Shown: positions 18,425 through 26,940 of the stretch, piece by piece | Numbering within the stretch: the stretch's first letter is position 1 | Layout: every line of letters starts with the position of its first letter | Translations under genes and position numbers: made by a program | The notes under the pieces: model-generated | What the model was told of the DNA's origin: nothing | What the model saw: only the letters and a program-made list of their open reading frames with translations | The model's database searches: none | NCBI RefSeq assembly: GCF_009601025.1 | Contig: NZ_WIVE01000001.1 | Location: 1-64,000, forward strand | Direction: 5' to 3' | DNA length: 64,000 bases | Source: Roseospira navarrensis | GTDB lineage: Bacteria > Pseudomonadota > Alphaproteobacteria > Rhodospirillales > Rhodospirillaceae

Positions 18425-19072
18425 ATGATCGACGACCAGGACCACCAGACGGATGCCGGGCAGGACCCGCCCGAGGGCGACGACGCCCGCCACACCGCCA
18501 AGATGCGCAAGAAGAAGGCCGCGCGCGACCGCATGATGGCCGGCAAGAGCGGCGAGAAGGGCCTGCTGATCGTTCACACCGGCCCCGGCAAGGGCAAGAG
18601 CTCGGCCGCTTTCGGCATGGTCCTGCGCTGTCTGGGCCACGGCATGAAGGTCGGCGTGGTGCAGTTCATCAAGGGGGCCATGGACACCGCCGAACGCACC
18701 GTGCTGGAGCGCTATCCGGATCTGGTGACCATCCGGGCCATGGGCGAGGGCTTCACGTGGGAAACCCAGGACCGCGCCCGCGATGTCGCCGCCGCCGAGC
18801 GGGCCTGGGCGCTCGCCGCCGAGATGCTGGCCGATCCCGACATCGCCATGGTGGTGCTGGACGAGATCAACGTGGTGCTGCGCTACGGGTATCTTGAGAT
18901 CGAGCCGGTGCTGGACACCATCCACGGCCGCCCGCCCCTGCAGCACGTGGTGATGACCGGCCGCAACGCCGGCGACGCGATCATCGAGGCCGCCGATCTG
19001 GTCACCGAGATGAAGCTGGTCAAGCACCCCTTCCGCAGCGGCGTGAAGGGCCAGAAGGGCGTGGAGTTTTAA
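18425..19072 (+). CDS. cobO: Cob(I)yrinic acid a,c-diamide adenosyltransferase CobO
   Basis: 215 residues. Attaches the adenosyl group from ATP to the corrin cobalt (CobO/BtuR/CobA family), making adenosylcobalamin precursors. The P-loop HTGPGKGKSSAAFG lies at 51-64, VVQFIKGA and the VVLDEINVVLRYGYL strand follow, and the tail FRSGVKGQKGVEF matches the family. The ATG at 18425 is chosen; ATGs at 18386/18389 would add 12-13 residues. It is convergent with nudC, the two stops overlapping by four bases. B12 is also the ligand of the AerR protein encoded at the right end. Confidence 0.93.
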   Translation: MIDDQDHQTDAGQDPPEGDDARHTAKMRKKKAARDRMMAGKSGEKGLLIVHTGPGKGKSSAAFGMVLRCLGHGMKVGVVQFIKGAMDTAERTVLERYPDLVTIRAMGEGFTWETQDRARDVAAAERAWALAAEMLADPDIAMVVLDEINVVLRYGYLEIEPVLDTIHGRPPLQHVVMTGRNAGDAIIEAADLVTEMKLVKHPFRSGVKGQKGVEF

Positions 19073-20130
19073 GGGGACGCCTCCTCAAACACCTCGCCCG
19101 CCAGCCAGCCCAGGATCAGGCGCCGCGCGATGGAGTCGGTCCGGGGCAGCAGCCATCCGGACTCCGGCGCGTCCCGGCCCATCTCGCCGAAGGCGGCCAC
19201 CTCCGCGCGGGTGTGCCACGCGGCGTGCTCCAGCTCGCGCGGATCCAGCACGATGTCCGTGGTCTCGGCCTCGCAGTGGAAGCCGAGCATGATCGAGGCC
19301 GGGAACGGCCACGGCTGCGACGCCCCGTAGGCCAGGCGACCGACACGGAGGCCCGTTTCCTCGTGGACCTCGCGGCGGACCGCCTCTTCCAGGCTCTCGC
19401 CGGGCTCCACGAAGCCGGCCAGGGTGGAGACCATGCGCGGCGGCAACCGGGCCCCGCGCGCCAGCAGGCAGCGGGCATCCGGCCCGCGCCCGTGGTGCAC
19501 CAGCATGATGACCGCCGGGTCGGTGCGCGGGAAGTGCCCGGCCCCGCAGGCCGGATCGGTGCAGCGGCGGCGGTAGCCCGCATCAGCCATCACCGAGGGC
19601 GCCCCGCAGGCGGCACAGAAGCGGTGCCGGCGGTGCCACGCCAGCACGCCCAGCGCCTGGGCCAGGATGGCGGCCTCGTCCGGGGGCAGGGCCGGCCCCA
19701 CCGTGCGCAGCGGCAGGAAGCGCCCGCCCAGCCCGGTGTCCGGCCCGGCCTCGTCGCCGCCCTCGGCCTCGGCGGGGAGCTGCGCGGCGAACCACGCCAC
19801 GCCCGCGCCGTCACGGCCCAGAAAGACCGTCTCGTCTGGTGTCAGGGCGGGGTCCGCCGGGGTCCAGTCGCCGCCCGTGACCATGGCGCGCGGGGCTGCC
19901 CGGCCGCCCGAGGTGTCCACCAGGACCTGATTGCGCCACAGCAGCACGACGCGGCTGGCCGGCTCCCGGCGGAGGCGCCCAACGGCGGTCGCGTCCTCGC
20001 GCAGGGGCTCCGCGCGGTCCAGGGGGGCGCCGGTGTAGACGAGCCCCTCCAGCGCCGTCCGCGCCGAGGGCGTCAGGGTCGCCCACCCGTGGGCGCCGGC
20101 GCTCCGTCCGGCCGCTGCTATCGTTTCCAT
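19069..20130 (-). CDS. nudC: NAD(+)/NADH diphosphatase NudC
   Basis: 353 residues. Nudix hydrolase splitting NADH (and NAD caps on RNA in E. coli) into NMN(H) and AMP. It has the NudC layout: a variable N-terminal domain, a zinc ribbon with four Cys (FCAACG...RRCTDPACG, about 180-205), then a Nudix box near 237-259 (G-F-V-E-P-G-E-S-L-E-E...REVHEETG), followed by the SQPWPFPASIMLGF sequence typical of NudC. ATG at 20130. The 5' end overlaps the stop of the methyltransferase gene by 13 bases, so they are probably co-transcribed. Confidence 0.93.
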   Translation of the reverse strand: METIAAAGRSAGAHGWATLTPSARTALEGLVYTGAPLDRAEPLREDATAVGRLRREPASRVVLLWRNQVLVDTSGGRAAPRAMVTGGDWTPADPALTPDETVFLGRDGAGVAWFAAQLPAEAEGGDEAGPDTGLGGRFLPLRTVGPALPPDEAAILAQALGVLAWHRRHRFCAACGAPSVMADAGYRRRCTDPACGAGHFPRTDPAVIMLVHHGRGPDARCLLARGARLPPRMVSTLAGFVEPGESLEEAVRREVHEETGLRVGRLAYGASQPWPFPASIMLGFHCEAETTDIVLDPRELEHAAWHTRAEVAAFGEMGRDAPESGWLLPRTDSIARRLILGWLAGEVFEEASP

Positions 20131-20885
20131 GCCATTGCCTTCGCGGCCTCGTCCGTCTTGTACAGGTAGAGGGAGAAGTCGTTGGGGTCGTAGTCCTCCC
20201 GCAGCACCGCCTTGGCCACGCCGTCCTGCGCCTGGCCCCAGGCCAGGGCGGCGTCCGGGTCGGCGTGGAACAGGGTCCACAGGTTGCCGTGCGGCGCCTT
20301 CAGGCTGAGCGAGTTGATCGCCACACCCTTGCGCGCCCGCGCCAGCATGGCCATCGTCAGGGCCTTCATGTAGGCGTCGGGTTCGTCCCGGCGGTGGGCG
20401 AACACGCCGCTCGCCACCACCCAGTCGAAGGTGTCCTGCGGCAGGTCGGGAGCCGGATCCCCCAGCAGGCAGCCCTGACGGAACGCCAGCGTGGGATAAC
20501 GGGCGGTGGCGTGCTCGATCATCGCCGGGGTCAGGTCCAGGCCGCAGTAGCCCAGGTCCATGCCGTGGCGGGCCAGCCAGTCCACGAAATCGCCGATGCC
20601 GCAGCCCACGTCCAGAAGGGTCTCGCCCGAGCGCAGTCCGGCCTCGGCCAGCACGGCGAATCGGCGTTCCTGGCTCTCGCGGCTGTTCCACTCCAGCGCG
20701 GCATGACTGCGGCCATGGCGCATGAGCAGGCGGCTGAAATGGGTGATGGTATGCCGGTCGTCGTCATGACTGACGTCGTCCAGGGCGCGACTGGTTTCGC
20801 TCACCACCTGGCGGTTGGCTGATCCAATGTCCAGGTGGAGTCGTAGAGTCTTGAGTTTCGAAACAAATGAAGGTGAGGACGACAT
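20118..20885 (-). CDS. Class I SAM-dependent methyltransferase
   Basis: 255 residues if started at ATG 20885, which has GGAAG four bases upstream. SAM-binding motif I is LLDVGCGIGDF at 90-100, followed by GLDLTPAMIEHA and a FDWVVASGVF strand. The substrate is unknown. The chosen start lies face to face with the ATG of the divergent gene at 20884, the two start codons sharing two bases, which would place each promoter inside the other gene. A GTG at 20807 would avoid this but lacks a ribosome site. Its end overlaps nudC. Confidence 0.8.
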   Translation of the reverse strand: MSSSPSFVSKLKTLRLHLDIGSANRQVVSETSRALDDVSHDDDRHTITHFSRLLMRHGRSHAALEWNSRESQERRFAVLAEAGLRSGETLLDVGCGIGDFVDWLARHGMDLGYCGLDLTPAMIEHATARYPTLAFRQGCLLGDPAPDLPQDTFDWVVASGVFAHRRDEPDAYMKALTMAMLARARKGVAINSLSLKAPHGNLWTLFHADPDAALAWGQAQDGVAKAVLREDYDPNDFSLYLYKTDEAAKAMAWKR

Positions 20886-21639
20886 GGTTCTTCCGTCCCG
20901 GCTGTCCCGCGGGTCTGTGGCGGGCATCTTGGCGATGGGTGTGGCGCTGGCGGCGGGGTCGGTTCCGCCCGCCGGCGCATCGTCGCAAATTGAGTCCACC
21001 TTCGCCAAGGACCAACTGGCGAGCGTCCCCGCTTCGCCCGAGACCCTGTACCCCAACGGCCTGCGCTTTGACGTGGTCCGCAAGGGCGACGTGGTGGGCG
21101 AGCATCGCACCACCTTCCGGCGCGACGGCGACACCCTGGTGGTGGACAGCCGCATGTCGCTGGACATCGGCTTTCTGGGGATGACCCTGTACACCTACGA
21201 CTATGATTCCACGGGCCGCTGGCGCGACGGCGTTCCGGTCGCGGTGGACGCCAGGGTGAACGAAGACGGCGACATCCGCCGGGTCGAGGCCCGATGGTCC
21301 GGCGACACCCTGTCCGTGGATGGCTCCAAGGGCGCCTGGACGGCCGAGTCTCCCGTCCTGCCCACCAACCACTGGAACGCCGCCGTCCTGACCCGGACCG
21401 AGGTGCTCAACACCATCACCGGCGGGCGCAACAGCGTGACCATCACGCCCGGCCCGATGGAGCGCGTCGAGACCGGCGCCGGCCCGCGTGAGGCGCGCCG
21501 CTTCGACTATACCGGCGAGCTGGAGGTTCAGGTCTGGTACGACGCGCGCGGCCGCTGGGTGAGGCTGGCGTTCGAGGGCAAGGACGGCACGCCCGTGACC
21601 TATGTTTGCACTGAATGTGGTGGGGACCCGAATGGATGA
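20884..21639 (+). CDS. Exported DUF6134-family protein
   Basis: 251 residues. A signal peptide (SRLSRGSVAGILAMGVALAA, cleavage near GASSQ at about 35) is followed by a beta-rich body. The hallmark is LRFDVVRKGDVVGEHRTTFR, with N-H-W-N-A-A-V near the middle and a short tail with a C-T-E-C pair. The fold is that of periplasmic DUF3108/DUF6134 proteins; biochemical role unknown. AGGTGAGG precedes the start. It overlaps the SDR gene by eight bases, forming a three-gene unit with the SDR and NTF2-like genes. Such proteins often travel with lipid-modification genes, which is suggestive only. Confidence 0.75.
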   Translation: MVLPSRLSRGSVAGILAMGVALAAGSVPPAGASSQIESTFAKDQLASVPASPETLYPNGLRFDVVRKGDVVGEHRTTFRRDGDTLVVDSRMSLDIGFLGMTLYTYDYDSTGRWRDGVPVAVDARVNEDGDIRRVEARWSGDTLSVDGSKGAWTAESPVLPTNHWNAAVLTRTEVLNTITGGRNSVTITPGPMERVETGAGPREARRFDYTGELEVQVWYDARGRWVRLAFEGKDGTPVTYVCTECGGDPNG

Positions 21640-22474
21640 TCCGACCCCCGACTCCGTGGTCTGGCTGATCGGGGCCGGCCGAGGCATCGGCCGCGCGCTG
21701 GCCCTGCACCTCGCGCGCGAGGGACGCACGGTGGTGGGCAGCGCCCGCAACCGCGAGGACCTGGAGTCCCTGGCCCGCGAAGCCGAGGGTCTGTCCGGCC
21801 GCATCCTGCCGCAGCCGCTGGACGTGACCGACCGGGCCGCGACCGCCCAGGCGCTGGAGGAGATCGAGGCCCGCGTGGGGCTGCCCGATGTCGTGGTGCT
21901 GAACGCCGGCACGCACACGTCGATGCCGGCCGCGCGGTTCGATCCGGAGGTGTTCGATAAACTCATGGCCGTCAATGTCGGGGGTGTGGTCAACGGCCTC
22001 GCCGCCGTCATTCCGCGGTTCGTCAAGCGCCGCCGGGGCCGGATCACGGTGGTGGGCTCGGTGGCGGGCTATGTGGGCCTGCCCACGGCCTCCGCCTACA
22101 GCGCCAGCAAGGCCGCCGTGATCGCCATGGGCCAGTCCCTGCGGCCGGAGCTTGAGGCGTTCGGCATCACCGTCCAGGTAGTCAACCCGGGCTTCGTGCG
22201 GACACCGCTGACGGACCGCAACACCTTCGCCATGCCGTTCCTGATGGAGCCGGAGGCCGCCGCCGCCCGCATCGCCAAGGGCCTGCGCTCCAGTCGGTTC
22301 GAGATCACCATGCCGCGCCGGTTCACGTGGCTGATGAAGCTGCTCGCCATGCTGCCGTACCCGGTGCTGTTCGCGCTGACCCGTCGGGCCATCCCGCCGG
22401 AGGCGCGGCCCGAGGCCCTGGACGCGGACGGGACCGACGAGGGCGGGACGGACCGCAAGGCCGACGCGGCATGA
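21632..22474 (+). CDS. Short-chain dehydrogenase/reductase
   Basis: 280 residues, classical SDR. The NAD(P)-binding G-A-G-R-G-I-G is at 14-20, the N-A-G motif at 91-93 (VVLNAG), and the catalytic Ser143, Tyr156 and Lys160 in SAYSASK. The C-terminal 50 residues (RRFTWLMKLLAMLPYPVLFALTRRA) are hydrophobic and basic and may sit on a membrane, as in SDRs that handle lipids. Substrate unknown. Translationally coupled on both sides (8-bp overlap upstream, ATGA downstream). Confidence 0.85.
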   Translation: MDDPTPDSVVWLIGAGRGIGRALALHLAREGRTVVGSARNREDLESLAREAEGLSGRILPQPLDVTDRAATAQALEEIEARVGLPDVVVLNAGTHTSMPAARFDPEVFDKLMAVNVGGVVNGLAAVIPRFVKRRRGRITVVGSVAGYVGLPTASAYSASKAAVIAMGQSLRPELEAFGITVQVVNPGFVRTPLTDRNTFAMPFLMEPEAAAARIAKGLRSSRFEITMPRRFTWLMKLLAMLPYPVLFALTRRAIPPEARPEALDADGTDEGGTDRKADAA

Positions 22475-22959
22475 CGGACCCCTTTTTCGAGCCGCCGCCC
22501 CCCGCTGCGCCCTCTCAGGTCGTTGTGCACGGCGCGGCCCGCTACGTGGCCTTCTTCGAGGGCATGACGCCGGAGGCGCTCGACCGGCTGGCCGAGGTGG
22601 CGACGGCGGACATCCACTTCGTCGATCCGTTCAACGACACCGTGGGCCTGCCGGCGCTGCGGCGCATCCTGGCCGCCATGTACCAGGACACCCAGGACCC
22701 GTGCTTCCGCGTGACGCACCGGGCCTTCGACGGGGACGTGTGCTTCCTGCGCTGGGTGTTCACGGCGCGCATCAAGGCATTGGGCGGGGACTGGCGCATC
22801 GACGGCATGAGCGAGGTGCGGTTCGCCGAAGACGGCCGCGCGCGCGAGCACATCGACCACTGGGACGCCGCCCGCCAGTTCCACGAGCGCCTGCCCGTGC
22901 TGGGGTGGGTGCTGCGCCGGGTGCGCCGCCGCCTTGCCCACGGCAAGCGGGCGGGGTAG
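22471..22959 (+). CDS. NTF2/SnoaL-like protein
   Basis: 162 residues. After a Pro-rich leader, a cone-shaped NTF2-like fold is indicated by FFEGMTPEALDRLAEVATADIHFVDPFNDTVG at the start and the MSEVRF...DHWDAA strand pair at the end. In relatives an SDR followed by such a protein is part of a fatty-acid or lipid-modifying cluster (with DUF1365 and cyclopropane-synthase genes). Those partners are not here, so catalysis or binding of a lipid is inference. ATGA overlap with the SDR. Confidence 0.8.
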   Translation: MTDPFFEPPPPAAPSQVVVHGAARYVAFFEGMTPEALDRLAEVATADIHFVDPFNDTVGLPALRRILAAMYQDTQDPCFRVTHRAFDGDVCFLRWVFTARIKALGGDWRIDGMSEVRFAEDGRAREHIDHWDAARQFHERLPVLGWVLRRVRRRLAHGKRAG

Positions 22960-23237
22960 GGGTTGGTGATGCCGCAGGGCTCCGAATCCAGATGACAGGG
23001 GTGTCATGGTTCGTGCCCCTTCACGAGAGCCGTCGCGCCTTTCGGGAGCTCAGGGTGACAATACCTACTAAAAGTGTGTCATCCTGAGGGAGTGAAGCGA
23101 CCGAAGGACCTCGACAGGTGGGTTCGCCTCCATCAGTGTCTCAGAACGGTCATCCGGGTTCGGCGCCCTGGGTGATGCCGGGCGGGAGTTGCACTCTCGC
23201 CCGGACCGATTTCATCCCCATACTTGGACGAAACGGT

Positions 23238-23264
23238 CCGGACGGGGCTGCAAGCCCCGTCCGG
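23238..23264. terminator. 12-bp stem hairpin between convergent genes
   Basis: CCGGACGGGGCT, loop GCA, AGCCCCGTCCGG: a perfect stem placed between the convergent NTF2-like and glycosylase genes. No T-run on either side, so bidirectional termination is plausible, not certain. Confidence 0.5.
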
Positions 23265-23297
23265 CACGCAGAGCGAACCCATCGAACGTTGCTTGTG

Positions 23298-23324
23298 CCA
23301 ACGGTCATCGTCAGATGCGGTTGG
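23298..23324. repeat. Family B hairpin, short copy
   Basis: CCAACGGTCATCG...GCGGTTGGG, read from the complement as the CCAACGGCATCTGACGATGA type hairpin. It abuts the stop codon of the uracil-DNA glycosylase gene. Confidence 0.65.
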
Positions 23325-23326
23325 GA

Positions 23327-23932
23327 TCACCCCTCCGTTAGCAATGCCGCCACGCGGGCGCGCAGGACGGGCAGAAGCTCGGTCTCGAACCAGGGGTTCC
23401 GCCGCAGCCAGGCCGTGTTGCGCCAGCTCGGATGGGGCAGGGGCAGCCGCCCGGCCTCGGCCAGCGGCGCGGCGAATCCGCGCACCGTCTCGGTCATGGT
23501 CCGCGCCCGGCGATCGCCCAGATAGCGGGCCTGGGCGTACTGCCCCACCAGCAAGGTGAGTCCCACCCGGGGCAGCCCCGCCAGCAGCGGCGGGTGCCAC
23601 GTGGGCGCGCAGTCCGGACGCTGCGGGGCATCGCCGCCGCGCGGCAGCCGGCCCGGGTAGCACAGCCCCATGGGCACGATGGCCACCCGGTCCTCGTCGT
23701 AGAAGGTCTCGCGGTCCACGCCCATCCAGGCGCGCAGGCGGTCGCCGGACGGGTCGTTCCAGGGGATGCCGGTGGCGTGGACCCTGGTGCCCGGGGCCTG
23801 CCCGACGATCAGCAGGCGCGCCGTCGCCCGGGCCCGCAGCACCGGGCGCGGCCCCAGCGGCAGATGGGCCGCGCACAGGGTGCAGGCCCGCGCGGCCGCC
23901 ACGGTCTCGTCGAGGGAGTCTCTTCCGCTCAC
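23327..23932 (-). CDS. Uracil-DNA glycosylase family protein with probable Fe-S cluster
   Basis: 201 residues from the GTG at 23932. The UDG fold is shown by motif 1 GQAPG (44-48) and the C-terminal HPSWRN (167-172). Four cysteines, C17-x2-C20, C91 and C108, match the placement of the [4Fe-4S] ligands in family 4/5 UDGs. It probably excises uracil or a related deaminated base from DNA, but the exact subfamily is uncertain because motif 1 is G-Q-A-P-G rather than G-E-x-P-G. An upstream extension of the frame to 24040 runs into repeat DNA and is rejected. Confidence 0.8.
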   Translation of the reverse strand: MSGRDSLDETVAAARACTLCAAHLPLGPRPVLRARATARLLIVGQAPGTRVHATGIPWNDPSGDRLRAWMGVDRETFYDEDRVAIVPMGLCYPGRLPRGGDAPQRPDCAPTWHPPLLAGLPRVGLTLLVGQYAQARYLGDRRARTMTETVRGFAAPLAEAGRLPLPHPSWRNTAWLRRNPWFETELLPVLRARVAALLTEG

Positions 23933-23960
23933 GCTGCCGCCCTCGGCCCGTACGGCATTC

Positions 23961-24115
23961 GGGCGCCCAAACCTGAACCGATGGCGCCGCGAAGCGGCGC
24001 CAGGGCGGCACCGGCCCGCTCCCCCACCCGGCCACCCCAAGGATGCGGGCGGGGGTGGCCGGGGGGGGGGGCGGGCCGGCCACGGGCTTCAACGGTCATC
24101 GTCAGATGCCGTTGG
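23961..24115 (-). repeat. Family B composite repeat, long copy
   Basis: On the complement: hairpin CCAACGGCATCTGACGATGA...CCGTTG, then two C-rich/G-rich arms (CCCCCACCCGG type), then GGCGCCGCTTCGCGGCGCC and GTTTGGGCGCCC. The same order is found at 26941-27094. It begins two bases after the ispE stop. It includes a run of ten or more G near 24061. Confidence 0.75.
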
Positions 24116-24117
24116 TG

Positions 24118-25020
24118 TTAAGCCTGCCCGTCGAGCGCGCGGGCGTCGGTGACCAGCCGGGTGCGTTCCACCCACCAGGCGGGCCGCGTCTCGGCGATGA
24201 TCTGGCGGGCGGTCTCCGCCTCCGCGTCCGATCCGAACAGGGCGAAGCAGGTCCCGCCGCTGCCCGACATGCGGGTCAGCAGCGCGCCCGCCTGATCGGT
24301 CAGCAGGTCCAGGGCCTCGCCCACCTCGTCCGCCACGGTGCGGGTGGGTGTCTCCAGGTCGTTGCGCCGGCCGGCCAGATCGTTGGCCAGCGCCAATGCG
24401 TTGACGGGGGCGTCGCGCAGCGGGAACGGTCGCGAGAACGGGCCGGAGCGCAGCCCGAACACCTCGCCCGTGGGCACCGGCACGCCCGGGTTGACCAGCA
24501 GCAGCGGCACGGCCGGCAGGGCGGGAGCGGGCTCCAGCACCTCGCCGATTCCCGAGACGTTGGCGGCCCGGCCGTACAGGCAGATCGGCACATCCGCCCC
24601 CAGACCCAGCGCCACGTCCAGCATGGCGGCGTCCTCCAGGGCGAGGCCCCACAGCCGGTACAACCCGCGCAGCACGGCGGCCGCGTCGGACGAGCCGCCG
24701 CCGATGCCGCCGGCCACCGGCAGTCGCTTGACCAGGGTCAGGCGGGCGCCGGCGGTCACGCCGGCGATGTCGGCGAGGCGGCGGGCCGCGCGGATCATCA
24801 GGTTGTCGTCCGCATCCAGGCCGTCCAGCGCGGCGGCGCGCGGCCCCTCGATGGTCAGGGAGAGGCTCTCGGCCGGCTCGATCACCACCGTGTCGAACAC
24901 GCCGGCGAACACCATCAGGCTGTCGAGCAGGTGATAGCCGTCGGTGCGGCGGCCGGTGATGTGCAGGTGCAGGTTCACCTTGGCCGGGGCGGCCAGGCGC
25001 AGGGCGTTGGGCGACGTCAC
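24118..25020 (-). CDS. ispE: 4-diphosphocytidyl-2-C-methyl-D-erythritol kinase IspE
   Basis: 300 residues, GHMP kinase. Phosphorylates CDP-ME in the MEP isoprenoid pathway, which also supplies geranylgeranyl and carotenoid precursors for the photosynthetic membrane. Lys14 in PAKVNLHLH, RRTDGYH (24-30), the ATP loop LPVAGGIGGGSSDA (100-113), the catalytic Asp in GLGADVPI, and RMSGSGGTCF near the C-terminus are all present. The GTG start at 25020 overlaps the stop of the upstream TPR gene (GTGA). Confidence 0.95.
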   Translation of the reverse strand: MTSPNALRLAAPAKVNLHLHITGRRTDGYHLLDSLMVFAGVFDTVVIEPAESLSLTIEGPRAAALDGLDADDNLMIRAARRLADIAGVTAGARLTLVKRLPVAGGIGGGSSDAAAVLRGLYRLWGLALEDAAMLDVALGLGADVPICLYGRAANVSGIGEVLEPAPALPAVPLLLVNPGVPVPTGEVFGLRSGPFSRPFPLRDAPVNALALANDLAGRRNDLETPTRTVADEVGEALDLLTDQAGALLTRMSGSGGTCFALFGSDAEAETARQIIAETRPAWWVERTRLVTDARALDGQA

Positions 25021-26903
25021 CGGCCGCCCTCCGCGACCGGCTCCAGCCCCGTCTCCAGCTTGGCTTCGATCTCGGGGATCGTGTCCTCCTCGGGCTCCAG
25101 GCTGAGCGCGCGTTCCCACTGGAAGCGGGCTTCGGTGCGCCGGCCCACGCGCCAGTAGGCATCGCCCAGGTGGTCGTTGATGGTCCAGTCCTGCGGCCGC
25201 AACTCGACGGCGCGTTCCAGTTCCACCACGGCTTCCTCGTAGCGCCCCAGCAGGTAGTACCCCCAGCCCAGGCTGTCCACGATGTAGCCGTCGTTGGGGC
25301 GCTGGCGCACGGCCTCCTTGACCATGTCCACCGCGCGCTCGATGTTCTCGCCCCGGTCCAGCCAGGAATAGCCCAGGTAGTTCAGGATCTCCGGCTGGTC
25401 CGGCTCCAGGTCCAGGGCGCGCAGGAAGTCGGCCTCGGCCTTGTCCCATTCGCCCGCCCGTTCGTAGGACACGCCGCGCCGGTACAGCACCGGCCACAGG
25501 GCGACGCCGTTGTCGTTGTCGATGCGGTCGATAGCGACCGAGTAGGCCTCCGCCGCCTCGGCGAAGCGGTCGGCGCGGCGCAGCAGGTCGCCCTTGTCCA
25601 CCAGCGGTTCCAACTGGTCCGGATGGGTCTCGGCGAGGGCGTCGTAGCGGGCCAGCGCCTCGTCGATGCGGTCGAGCTGTTCCAGGTTCTCGGCCAGATA
25701 CAACCGCGTCACGTAGTCCAGCGCCGGATCATCGGTGGTGTCGATCTCCTGCAGGACGGTGTTGGCGGCCTCGTACTGCTTCATGCGGCGCAGGGTCTCG
25801 GCGATGCCCAGGGCGGCGCGCTGGAAGTCCGGGTTCACGCCCAGGGCCATCTGCATGAGCACGATCGCCGTGTCCGACCCCTGGCCCTGGTTGACGGCGA
25901 GCCCGGTGTGATAGAGCGCCTCGGCATAGCCCTCCCGGGCGGTGGTGACCAGATCGGACACACCGTCGGCGCCCTCGGCCCGCACCCGCGCGGCCAGATC
26001 GGAGACCATCAGGGGCGCGGGCCCCTGGGCCAGATAGTCTTCCACCAGGTCCAGCGCCTCGGCGGTGCGGCCCTGATGCGTCAGCAGCATGACGATCAGT
26101 TCCAGCGGCCGGGCGTTGTCGGGCGGCCCATCCTCCAGGTAGGCGTCCAGCAGCGCGCCGGCGCGGGCCCGGTCGCCGCTGATGTCGGCGATCAGGATGC
26201 CGTGCAGGTCCACCAGTCGCCGGGCCGAGGCCATGGAGCGCGCCGGCTCCAGCGCCTCCAGGGCGCCGTCCAGGTCGCCGGTGTCGAGCCGCGCCCAGGC
26301 CAGCAGCATGGGCTGCAGCAGCGCGTTCAGGCCGTTGGCCTCGATCGGCCACAGCCACCCGACGGCGTCGTTGGGATTGCCGTCGCGCATGGCGGACGAG
26401 GCCAGCAGCAGCGGCGCGAAGTCCTCGCCGGCCAGGGCCACGACCGCATCGCGGGCCACGCCCACGGCCTCGTCGAAGCGGCCGTCCGCCATCAGGTAAT
26501 AGTACGCCCGGCGCATCAGCATGGGATTGCCGGGATCGGCGGCCAGGGCGTCGGCGAAGTGGCTGGCGGCGGCCGAAATGTTGTTGTCGTACTGCGCCGC
26601 GCGGCCGGCCAGATACTTGCCCAGCGCGCGCCCCGAGGGGCCTTGCGCCGCGTCGTCGGTGGACGCATCCGGCGCCTTGGCGGCCGGGCCCCCATTTGAC
26701 GCGCCCTCCGGCGCCGTCGCATCGGCGGCGGCCAGACGGGTGAGACCGGCGGCCCCGGTCGGCTCCGCGGCCGTGTCGCCGGGATGGGCGCAGGCCGCCG
26801 GCGTCAGGGCCAGGGCCGCCCACAGGACCACAAACGCGGCCTGGGCCGGCCTGCGCGCCGGAGGAAAGGATACGCTCTGCGCCATCTGCGCCCTCTGCGC
26901 CAT
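25017..26903 (-). CDS. Exported TPR-repeat protein
   Basis: 628 residues from ATG 26903 (GGGAG six bases upstream). A signal sequence (AAFVVLWAALALTPAACAH) ends in a possible lipobox, P-A-A-C, so it may be a lipoprotein. After a Thr/Ala/Gly-rich linker come many tetratricopeptide units (for example PEILNYLGYSWLDRGENIER and NDGYIVDSLGWGYYLLGRYE), spanning roughly 110-620. A scaffold or protein-interaction role in the periplasm is inferred. Its position before ispE is conserved in several alphaproteobacteria. Coupled to ispE by a 4-base overlap. Confidence 0.85.
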   Translation of the reverse strand: MAQRAQMAQSVSFPPARRPAQAAFVVLWAALALTPAACAHPGDTAAEPTGAAGLTRLAAADATAPEGASNGGPAAKAPDASTDDAAQGPSGRALGKYLAGRAAQYDNNISAAASHFADALAADPGNPMLMRRAYYYLMADGRFDEAVGVARDAVVALAGEDFAPLLLASSAMRDGNPNDAVGWLWPIEANGLNALLQPMLLAWARLDTGDLDGALEALEPARSMASARRLVDLHGILIADISGDRARAGALLDAYLEDGPPDNARPLELIVMLLTHQGRTAEALDLVEDYLAQGPAPLMVSDLAARVRAEGADGVSDLVTTAREGYAEALYHTGLAVNQGQGSDTAIVLMQMALGVNPDFQRAALGIAETLRRMKQYEAANTVLQEIDTTDDPALDYVTRLYLAENLEQLDRIDEALARYDALAETHPDQLEPLVDKGDLLRRADRFAEAAEAYSVAIDRIDNDNGVALWPVLYRRGVSYERAGEWDKAEADFLRALDLEPDQPEILNYLGYSWLDRGENIERAVDMVKEAVRQRPNDGYIVDSLGWGYYLLGRYEEAVVELERAVELRPQDWTINDHLGDAYWRVGRRTEARFQWERALSLEPEEDTIPEIEAKLETGLEPVAEGGR

Positions 26904-26940
26904 GGAGTGCTCCCGGACCGTCGTTGCCTGCGGATCAATT

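Larger units (their letters stand above)
22960..23326. other. Convergent intergenic region with hairpins and a family B fragment
   Basis: No gene. It holds a hairpin CTCAGGGTGACA...TGTCATCCTGAG (about 23050-23086) whose right arm resembles the inner part of repeat family A. It also holds a perfect 12-bp-stem hairpin (23238-23264) and a 27-bp family B hairpin (23298-23324) abutting the stop of the glycosylase gene. Confidence 0.5.
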
